Part shown: positions 4,850-10,040 of the stretch, in pieces
Layout of the letters: every line of letters begins with the position of its first letter
How positions within the stretch are numbered: position 1 is the first letter of the stretch
DNA from: JANYCG01 sp031397915
GTDB taxonomy: Bacteria; Pseudomonadota; Gammaproteobacteria; Burkholderiales; Burkholderiaceae_C
Direction: 5' to 3'
Length of the DNA stretch: 10,040 bases
Assembly: GCA_031397915.1 (NCBI GenBank)
Contig: JANNMM010000327.1
Span: 1-10,040, forward strand
Notes under the pieces: generated by a model
Told to the model about the DNA's origin: nothing
The model's database searches: none
The model's input: only the letters and a program-made list of their open reading frames with translations
Made by a program: the position numbers and the translations under genes

Positions 4850-6661
4850 TTAAAGATCTTCACTACCCAATAACATTTCCGTAATACCTTGGCCAGCCTT
4901 GACCATCGGGAAGACGTTCTCGGTCGGGTCGGTGCGGAAATCCATGAACACCGTGCGGTCCTTGAGCTTGCGCGCCTCACGCAATGCGCCTTCCACGTCG
5001 CCCGGCTTTTCGATCAACATGCCCACGTGGCCATAGGCCTCGGCGAGTTTCACAAAGTTGGGCAGCGCGTCCATGTAGCTGTGGCTGTATCGGCCTTCGT
5101 AATCAATCTCCTGCCACTGGCGCACCATGCCGAGGTAACGGTTGTTGAGCGAGACGATCTTGATCGGCGTGTTGTATTGCAGGCAGGTTGAAAGCTCCTG
5201 AATGCACATTTGCACCGAGCCTTCACCGGTGATGCAAAACACCTCGGCGTCGGGCTTGGCGAGTTTGATGCCCATGGCGTAAGGAATGCCCACGCCCATG
5301 GTGCCCAGGCCGCCCGAGTTGATCCAGCGGCGCGGCTCGTCAAAGCGGTAATACTGCGCCGCCCACATCTGGTGCTGGCCGACGTCGGAGGTGATGTAGG
5401 TGTCGGTGCCCTTCGTCATGTTCCACAGCGTCTCGATGACGTGTTGCGGCTTGACCACGTCGCCTTTGCCCATGCTGTATTTGAGGCAATCCTTCTTGCG
5501 CCAGGCGTCAATCGTGACCCACCACTCAGCAAGCGCCTTTTGGTCGGGCTTGATCGGGCTTTCCTTGATCATCGCGATCATTTCCAGCAACACGTCCTTG
5601 ACGTCGCCGACGATCGGAATATCGACCTTCACGCGTTTGGAAATGCTCGACGGGTCAATGTCGATGTGGATGATCTTGCGCTCGTTCTGCGCAAAGTGTT
5701 TCGGGTTGCCAATGACGCGGTCATCGAAGCGCGCGCCCACGGCGAGCAACACGTCGCAGTTCTGCATCGTGTTGTTGGCTTCCAGCGTGCCGTGCATGCC
5801 GAGCATGCCCAGGAATTTCTGGCCCGTGGACGGGTACGCGCCCAGGCCCATCAAGGTGTTGGTCACGGGGTAACCCAGCATGTCCACCAGGGTGCGCAAC
5901 TCGTTCGAAGCGTTGGACAACAACACGCCGCCGCCGGTGTAGATGTAGGGCCGCTTGGCCGCCAGCAACAGCTGCAGCGCCTTGCGGATCTGCCCGCCAT
6001 GGCCTTTTTTCACCGGGTTGTATGAGCGCATCGTCACTGACTCGGGGTAACCGGTGTAGGCGACTTTGTTGAACGACACGTCTTTGGGGATGTCGACCAC
6101 GACCGGGCCAGGGCGGCCGCTGCGCGCGATGTGGAAGGCTTTTTTCATCGTCTCGGCCATGTCTTTGGCGTCTTTGACGAGGAAGTTGTGCTTCACGATG
6201 GGGCGGGTGATGCCGACCGTGTCGCACTCCTGAAACGCATCCAGGCCAATCGCCGCCGTGGGCACCTGGCCGGTGATGATCACCATCGGGATGCTGTCCA
6301 TGTACGCGGTGGCGATGCCGGTGACGGCATTGGTGACGCCGGGGCCGCTGGTGACGAGGGCCACGCCCACATCACCTGTGGCGCGTGCGTAACCGTCGGC
6401 CGCGTGCACAGCGGCCTGCTCGTGGCGCACCAGCACGTGTTGGATCGTGTCTTGCTTGTAAAAAGCGTCGTAAATGTGCAATACCGCGCCGCCGGGGTAG
6501 CCCCAGACGTATTTCACGCCTTCGGCCTGCAGGGCCTTGACGAGAATCTCACCGCCGCGCAAGTCTTGCGGGGCAGCCGTTGACGAAACGGTTTTTGCCG
6601 CTGATGCAGCACCAGAAGCCGCGAGAGCGGCTGAATTGATTTCAGCTTTGGATATTTCCAT
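4850..6661 (-). CDS. ilvB: Acetolactate synthase large (catalytic) subunit
   Basis: This is a thiamine-diphosphate enzyme joining two pyruvates, or pyruvate and 2-ketobutyrate, as the first common step of valine, leucine and isoleucine synthesis (ilvB/ilvI type). The 603 residues show the N-terminal TPP pyrimidine domain with catalytic Glu E81 in RHEQAAVHAADGYARATG, the GQVPTAAIG loop at 131-139 and a central FAD domain (about 225-375). The C-terminal TPP domain has the metal motif G479-E-G-S with N506-N507, and the MVRQWQE stretch (512-518). The usual GDG is GEG here, as I recall is common in proteobacterial homologues. An Ala/Ser-rich extension of about 32 residues precedes the conserved start (GGEILVKAL). 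The ATG at 6661 is supported by AAAGG six bases upstream, and no other Met lies before residue 121. It is the first gene of ilvBNC, divergent from the sigma-factor gene. Confidence 0.97.
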   Translation of the reverse strand: MEISKAEINSAALAASGAASAAKTVSSTAAPQDLRGGEILVKALQAEGVKYVWGYPGGAVLHIYDAFYKQDTIQHVLVRHEQAAVHAADGYARATGDVGVALVTSGPGVTNAVTGIATAYMDSIPMVIITGQVPTAAIGLDAFQECDTVGITRPIVKHNFLVKDAKDMAETMKKAFHIARSGRPGPVVVDIPKDVSFNKVAYTGYPESVTMRSYNPVKKGHGGQIRKALQLLLAAKRPYIYTGGGVLLSNASNELRTLVDMLGYPVTNTLMGLGAYPSTGQKFLGMLGMHGTLEANNTMQNCDVLLAVGARFDDRVIGNPKHFAQNERKIIHIDIDPSSISKRVKVDIPIVGDVKDVLLEMIAMIKESPIKPDQKALAEWWVTIDAWRKKDCLKYSMGKGDVVKPQHVIETLWNMTKGTDTYITSDVGQHQMWAAQYYRFDEPRRWINSGGLGTMGVGIPYAMGIKLAKPDAEVFCITGEGSVQMCIQELSTCLQYNTPIKIVSLNNRYLGMVRQWQEIDYEGRYSHSYMDALPNFVKLAEAYGHVGMLIEKPGDVEGALREARKLKDRTVFMDFRTDPTENVFPMVKAGQGITEMLLGSEDL

Positions 6662-6811
6662 GATGAACCTTTGTGAATTTCTCTAACGAAAAACCTTGGG
6701 TGCTTCTTCCCGAACCCTTTTGGGGCCGTGTCGAAACTTTGGATCCAAGCCATAAGCGCACCACTTTGCGCGCCGAGCCAGGACCCGTTTGCTTTTTGAA
6801 TTGCAAGGCGG

Positions 6812-6820
6812 ATTATGGCA
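6812..6820 (-). promoter_or_regulatory. Possible extended -10 for ilvB
   Basis: TGCCATAAT on the minus strand reads as TGn plus CATAAT (5/6 to TATAAT). No good -35 lies at normal distance, as extended -10 promoters can tolerate. It would give a leader of about 145 bases. It mirrors the plus-strand copy at 6869-6877. Confidence 0.35.
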
Positions 6821-6868
6821 CCGAGTCGCCCGAAATTGTTGCGAAGCAGCAAATTCTCTGCAGGCGGA

Positions 6869-6877
6869 TGCCATAAT
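6869..6877 (+). promoter_or_regulatory. Possible extended -10 for the sigma-factor operon
   Basis: TGCCATAAT on the plus strand is identical to the minus-strand copy 48 bases away. The -35 is poor. It would start transcription near 6884, about 95 bases before the sigma-factor start. Alternatively the pair is an operator for a dimeric regulator. Confidence 0.33.
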
Positions 6878-6979
6878 TTGTTCAATTTGGCCTGCTGCAA
6901 CTGCGGACGCGGCCCTTTGAGAAACGCTGCGAGACACAACGAGACACCACGGGACATGGCGCCATGACCGTGCAAAAAA

Positions 6980-7546
6980 TTGGCAACTGAACTGGAACTT
7001 TCCGACTTCTTGAAAAGCGTCGAGCGGCGCGCGTTCAAACGGTCGATCTACCACGTGCGCGACGAAGAAGCCGCGCTGGACATCGTGCAGGACAGCATGA
7101 TGAAACTCGCCGAGCATTACGGCGACAAGCCCCCGGCCGAGCTGCCCATGCTGTTCCAGCGCATCCTGTCCAACTGCACTTTGGACTGGTTCCGGCGCAA
7201 CAAAACCCGAAAAGCCTTATTCTCCAACCTGAGCGACTTCGAATCAGCGGGCGAAGCGGGTGAATTCGATGTTCTGGAAACTTTGTCAGTGGCCGAAGGC
7301 TCGGAACGCAACGAAAGCGCCCAAACCACGGTCGAGCGCAGCCAGATTTTCAAGGAGATAGAAATCGAGATTCAGGAGCTGCCGGGACGTCAACGGGAAG
7401 CCTTCCTCATGCGTTACTGGGAGGAGATGGACGTGGCCGAAACGGCGGCGGCCATGGGTTGTTCGGAAGGCAGTGTCAAAACGCATTGTTCCCGGGCGGT
7501 CCAGGCTCTTGGCAAAGCGTTGAGGGCAAAGGGGATCACACTATGA
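6980..7546 (+). CDS. RNA polymerase sigma factor, ECF-like (sigma-70 family)
   Basis: The product directs RNA polymerase to a specific promoter set. The 188 residues show sigma region 2 at about 15-75 (HVRDEEAALDIVQDSMMKLA, then LFQRILSNCTLDWFRR), an acidic linker (80-120) and sigma region 4 at about 126-184 (ELPGRQREAFLMRYWEEM, then a helix-turn-helix AETAAAMGCSEGSVKTH). There is no region 1 or 3, as in ECF factors. The start is uncertain. The frame is closed upstream by TGA at 6965, and the only good candidate is TTG 6980, without a clear ribosome site. If the A6 run 6974-6979 had one base fewer, ATG 6964 would be in frame and add MTVQK. The stop overlaps the next gene by ATGA. The adjacent one-TM protein is the likely partner. 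Confidence 0.9.
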   Translation: MATELELSDFLKSVERRAFKRSIYHVRDEEAALDIVQDSMMKLAEHYGDKPPAELPMLFQRILSNCTLDWFRRNKTRKALFSNLSDFESAGEAGEFDVLETLSVAEGSERNESAQTTVERSQIFKEIEIEIQELPGRQREAFLMRYWEEMDVAETAAAMGCSEGSVKTHCSRAVQALGKALRAKGITL

Positions 7547-8022
7547 GTTACACAAACCAACAAACTGACACATTCCGCACAAGCCTCGCCCTCGAGTTGG
7601 CGCAGGAGCGGTTCGCGCTGAAGCTCACATCGCATCTGTCGGACGCCACCGACACCCTCCCCCACGACCTCACCGAGCGTTTGCGCGTCTCGCGCCAGCA
7701 GGCCGTGGCCAAACGCAAACTCGCCAGCCTCACCAGCGCCGCCACCGCGTCGTCGGTTTCGCGCTCTGGCGGCAGTGCCACCTTGAGCATGGGCTCCGGC
7801 GGCAACGAGCCCTTTGGCCTCTGGAACCTGATCGCGTCGGCCTTGCCCCTGATCGCCTTGATGGCTGGCCTGTTTGTCATCAACAACATCCAGAACGACA
7901 ACCGCGCCAGTGAAGTGGCCGAGGTTGACGCCGCATTGCTCACCGATGACCTGCCACCCGCGGCTTACGCCGACCCGGGTTTTGTGCAGTTTCTGAAGTC
8001 CCGCCGCGAAGCAGGGCAATAA
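7543..8022 (+). CDS. DUF3619 family single-pass membrane protein, possible anti-sigma partner
   Basis: The 159 residues have a charged, helical, predicted cytoplasmic N-terminus (1-65), a Ser/Gly-rich linker (66-90), one hydrophobic segment (about 92-114, GLWNLIASALPLIALMAGLF) and a short acidic C-terminus containing DDLPPAAYADPGFVQFL. The length and the C-terminal motif fit DUF3619 as I know it from betaproteobacteria. Its ATG overlaps the sigma-factor TGA (ATGA), which implies translational coupling, with GGGG eight bases upstream. This arrangement and topology are those of membrane anti-sigma factors, so control of the sigma factor is an inference. No zinc-binding HxxxCxxC motif is present. 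The frame stays open upstream to 7459, but that would overlap sigma region 4 and is rejected as start. Confidence 0.85.
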   Translation: MSYTNQQTDTFRTSLALELAQERFALKLTSHLSDATDTLPHDLTERLRVSRQQAVAKRKLASLTSAATASSVSRSGGSATLSMGSGGNEPFGLWNLIASALPLIALMAGLFVINNIQNDNRASEVAEVDAALLTDDLPPAAYADPGFVQFLKSRREAGQ

Positions 8023-8023
8023 C

Positions 8024-8752
8024 ATGGCACGCGCCAAACCACTCGGTCTGGCTGTGTTGGGCCTTTGGCTGGCGGTGGTCACGCCCTCCTTTACGTTCGC
8101 CTTCGCCCAAACCACCCAGACCCAACTGGCACCCGCCACTTCGGGCGCTTTCAAACCGCTCCAGTCGACCGCGGGTGCTGCCGGCAACACCAAACCGGCC
8201 GCGCCATCGGCCGCTGCCACGGTGCCTTCCGCCCCCACAAAACCCCTGTGGCAAGAGCTGACACCGGCCCAGCAGCATTCGCTCAGGCCCCTGGGTGCCA
8301 ATTGGGCCACCTTCAGCGAGCCGCACAAACGCAAGTGGTTGGCCCTGTCCAAAAATTACGCATCACTGGCACCCGCCGAACAGGTCAAGCTGCACAGCCG
8401 CATGACCGACTGGGCCAGCATGAGCCCGCAGCAGCGCAATCAGGCCCGCCTGAATTTTGCCGAGACCAAAAAAATCGCGCCCGATGAAAAAGCCGCCAAC
8501 TGGCAGGCCTACCAGGCGCTGAGCCCCGAAGAAAAACAAAAACTCGCGGCCAAAGCGCCACCCGGACCCGCGGGTGCCACGGCCGCTGTGAAACCCGTAC
8601 CTGCGCAAAAACTGGCCAACGTGCCCACCACACGACTGACCCAGAAGAGCTCGGCCGTCGCCGCAAACTCCCCCCAACCCTCGAGCATCCATACCAACAC
8701 CCTGCTCCCGCGCAATCCCGGCGGGCCTGAATCGGCGGTTGGCAAAAATTGA
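8024..8752 (+). CDS. DUF3106 family exported protein with repeated [LMI]xPx[EQ] motifs
   Basis: The 242 residues start with a signal peptide (1-28, hydrophobic LGLAVLGLWLAVVT, probable cut after AFA). A low-complexity Ala/Pro/Thr stretch (30-72) follows. The core (74-178) is helical, with regularly placed Trp (76, 94, 105, 130, 160) and five turns of the form LTPAQ, LAPAE, MSPQQ, IAPDE, LSPEE. The tail is Pro/Ala-rich. It is probably periplasmic. The LTPxQ turns recall periplasmic stress proteins of the Spy/CpxP kind, but the Trp spacing differs and homology is not shown. It starts one base after the DUF3619 stop, with weak AGGG as ribosome site, so it is clearly in the sigma-factor operon. 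The function is unknown. Confidence 0.85.
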   Translation: MARAKPLGLAVLGLWLAVVTPSFTFAFAQTTQTQLAPATSGAFKPLQSTAGAAGNTKPAAPSAAATVPSAPTKPLWQELTPAQQHSLRPLGANWATFSEPHKRKWLALSKNYASLAPAEQVKLHSRMTDWASMSPQQRNQARLNFAETKKIAPDEKAANWQAYQALSPEEKQKLAAKAPPGPAGATAAVKPVPAQKLANVPTTRLTQKSSAVAANSPQPSSIHTNTLLPRNPGGPESAVGKN

Positions 8753-9252
8753 GCGAGGCTGAGCGGGCGGGCCAGACGCCAGGCCTGTGGCGCCGGATGG
8801 CCTGCTGGACCTACGAAGGCCTTCTGATGTTCGGCGTGGTCTTCATTGCCGGCTATCTGTTCAGCACCCTCAGCCAAACCCGCCACGCGCTGGACAACCG
8901 GCACGCCTTGCAGGCTTTCCTGTTTGTCATTTTTGGCATTTACTTCGTCTGGTTCTGGTCGAAGGGCCAAACACTGGCGATGAAAACCTGGAACATCCGC
9001 GTCGTCGATGCAAATGGTGGCGCCCTCACGCAACAGCGCGCTATCGTGCGTTACCTGTGGAGCTGGTGCTGGTTTTTGCCGCCGCTGGCCGCGTCGGCAA
9101 TCTTCAGCCTGCCCGGCAAAGAGGCCGCTGTGATCACCATCGGCTGGATCAGCGTCTGGGCCATCCTGAGCCGCTTCCACCCAAAGGGGCAGTTCTGGCA
9201 CGACGCGTTTGCCGGCACAAGGCTGATCACCAGTGAACCCCTGAGCCGATAA
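8749..9252 (+). CDS. RDD family membrane protein
   Basis: The 167 residues have hydrophobic segments near 22-41, 54-70, 101-120 and 125-142. Two blocks place it in the RDD family: KGQTLAMKTWNIRVVD (72-87) and GQFWHDAFAGTRLI (147-160, the HDxxAGT end signature). The N-terminal Arg pair (15-16) stands where the family's RxxD motif usually lies, but the Asp is replaced (TYEG follows). The predicted start is TTG 8749, which overlaps the DUF3106 stop as TTGA. No good ribosome site is visible, so translation is probably coupled. It is an inner-membrane protein. The biochemical role is unknown; transport has been proposed for some family members. It completes the four-gene set. Confidence 0.87.
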   Translation: MSEAERAGQTPGLWRRMACWTYEGLLMFGVVFIAGYLFSTLSQTRHALDNRHALQAFLFVIFGIYFVWFWSKGQTLAMKTWNIRVVDANGGALTQQRAIVRYLWSWCWFLPPLAASAIFSLPGKEAAVITIGWISVWAILSRFHPKGQFWHDAFAGTRLITSEPLSR

Positions 9253-9306
9253 CGTCAACGCACCGCGGGTTCAGCGCCTTCTGGTGCCGAGTCGACAATC
9301 GCCCCA

Positions 9307-9894
9307 ATGAAAACCCCTGCTTTTTCACTGGCCGTTTATTGCGGCTCACGCCCCGGCAACTCGCCGGCCTTTGCCCGCGTGGCCACCGACGTCGGCCGCT
9401 GGATCGGCGCCCACCAGGGCCAGCTTGTTTATGGCGGCGGGCGCAACGGCCTGATGGGCATCCTCGCCGACGCTTGCCTCGGCGCAGGTGGCCAGGTGGT
9501 CGGTGTCATTCCGAAAACGATGGTCGAGCGCGAGTGGGCGCACAGCGGCTGCACCGAGCTGCTCATCGTCGACACCATGCACGAGCGCAAACACATCATG
9601 GCCGAGCGCGCCGACGCCTTCCTCGCCCTGCCTGGCGGCATTGGCACCTTCGAGGAGTTCTTCGAAGCCTGGACCTGGCGGCAACTCGGCTTTCACGACA
9701 AGCCCGTGGGTCTGCTGAACGTGGACGGTTATTACGACGCGCTGTTGCAGTTTTTGCAGCACACCGTGAACAGCCAGTTCATGGGCGATTGGCAGATGGG
9801 TTTGATCCGTACCGGCGCAGACCCCGTTGCCCTGCTCAAGGAACTCGTCGAGGCAGCGGGGTTTTCGCCGCAAGCGTGGTTGGATGGAATTTAA
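9307..9894 (+). CDS. LOG family protein (TIGR00730), nucleoside 5'-monophosphate phosphoribohydrolase
   Basis: The 195 residues form a single Rossmann-like domain with the family hallmarks: VYGGGRNGLMG (42-51), MHERKHIM (R94, K95) and PGGIGTFEEFFE (109-120), which carries the catalytic Glu region. Characterised members release the base from cytokinin riboside monophosphates (LONELY GUY) or from AMP and related nucleotides; the bacterial substrate here is not known. The start at ATG 9307 gives the usual length. No strong ribosome site precedes it (CAATCGCCCC), and a GACAAT sequence ends about ten bases upstream, so a short-leader transcript is possible. It lies 54 bases after the RDD gene and may be co-transcribed. 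An imperfect hairpin CTGGC/GCCAG (9907-9921) follows the stop without a T run. Confidence 0.93.
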   Translation: MKTPAFSLAVYCGSRPGNSPAFARVATDVGRWIGAHQGQLVYGGGRNGLMGILADACLGAGGQVVGVIPKTMVEREWAHSGCTELLIVDTMHERKHIMAERADAFLALPGGIGTFEEFFEAWTWRQLGFHDKPVGLLNVDGYYDALLQFLQHTVNSQFMGDWQMGLIRTGADPVALLKELVEAAGFSPQAWLDGI

Positions 9895-9978
9895 TCGCCA
9901 AATACACTGGCAAATAGCCAGCGCGCAGGTGGTGACACCGTCGGCCGCAAGCCATGCGCCTCGCCGCCGCTCCTCATG

Positions 9979-10012
9979 GTGCGCTGACGTGGCGGCAAGC
10001 GCCACTGCGCAC
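9979..10012. repeat. Nested inverted repeat downstream of the LOG gene
   Basis: GTGCGC and GCGCAC (9979-9984, 10007-10012) flank a second perfect pair, GTGGCG and CGCCAC (9989-9994, 10000-10005), with a GCAAG loop. Outside it lie CATGCGCC (9953-9960) and GGCGCATG (10031-10038), and GACGTGGCG occurs twice (9986-9994, 10026-10034). No T run follows either side, so it is not an ordinary terminator. The window ends here, so its full extent is unseen. Confidence 0.45.
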
Positions 10013-10040
10013 AAATCGTCGGGACGACGTGGCGCATGCC

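Larger units (their letters stand above)
6662..6979. other. Divergent intergenic region, ilvB / sigma-factor gene
   Basis: This stretch of 318 bases separates the two divergent units and has no credible gene. It contains the perfect inverted repeat ATTATGGCA (6812-6820) / TGCCATAAT (6869-6877), an imperfect palindrome near 6834-6854 (TTGTTGC/GCAGCAA core) between them, and a 10-bp palindrome TTGGATCCAA (6739-6748) in the ilvB leader. I found no branched-chain-rich leader peptide before ilvB and no clear terminator, so attenuation as at leuA is not supported here. Confidence 0.5.

Noticed and set aside
5210..6025. 271-residue plus-strand frame
   Set aside because: Fully antisense to conserved ilvB, with a His/Val/Arg/Asp-rich shadow composition.
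6739..6748. TTGGATCCAA palindrome in the ilvB leader as an operator
   Set aside because: A single short palindrome with no second copy; not enough to call a binding site.
6514..7117. Minus-strand frames across the ilvB/sigma spacer, checked as an ilvB leader peptide
   Set aside because: No run of Ile, Val or Leu codons and no following terminator, so no attenuator like that of leuA.
7414..8352. 312-residue minus-strand frame, longer than the genes it covers
   Set aside because: Opposite the DUF3619 and DUF3106 genes, whose signal peptide, TM segment and overlapping stops/starts support the plus strand; the minus frame is Gly/Ala/Val low-information.
8509..9258. 249-residue minus-strand frame
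   Set aside because: Antisense to the DUF3106 and RDD genes; no family features.
9346..10014. 222-residue minus-strand frame running past the LOG gene
   Set aside because: Most of it is antisense to the clear LOG-family gene; the remaining part has no motif.

Overview
The window looks like chromosomal DNA of a GC-rich betaproteobacterium, most likely Burkholderiales family Comamonadaceae (Polaromonas/Rhodoferax-like). The evidence is the class of the Ilv and Leu enzymes, the DUF3619 and DUF3106 families, and an intergenic repeat of a kind I associate with that family. No genus call is safe. I see no tRNA, rRNA, insertion sequence, phage gene or CRISPR array.

Left half, minus strand, read right to left: a branched-chain amino acid block, ilvB (6661-4850), ilvN (4661-4170), ilvC (3994-2978), then pssA (2851-2021) and leuA (1831-292). 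IlvB and IlvN make acetolactate synthase, IlvC is the next enzyme in valine/isoleucine synthesis, and LeuA commits 2-ketoisovalerate to leucine. PssA makes phosphatidylserine and is a passenger. A strong terminator after ilvC and a second regulated terminator before leuA split the block into probable units ilvBNC, pssA and leuA. leuA is broken in this sequence by one extra base in a run of six A, which looks like a sequencing slip or a very recent mutation. A 39-codon gene end on the plus strand (2-121) converges on leuA.

The best regulatory find is upstream of leuA. A 17-residue leader peptide with five Leu codons is followed by a perfect 11-bp terminator hairpin with a U tract. The leader contains a segment that can pair with the hairpin's 5' arm. 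This is the layout of a ribosome-mediated leucine attenuator, and its promoter position suggests a leaderless leader peptide.

Right half, plus strand: a tightly packed, partly overlapping set of an ECF-like sigma factor (6980-7546), a one-TM DUF3619 protein (7543-8022), an exported Trp-rich DUF3106 protein (8024-8752) and an RDD-family membrane protein (8749-9252), followed by a LOG-family phosphoribohydrolase (9307-9894). The first four look like a sigma factor with its membrane partner and envelope proteins. Their biological role is not established to my knowledge, so this is the most under-described system in the window. The last 146 bases hold only nested inverted repeats.
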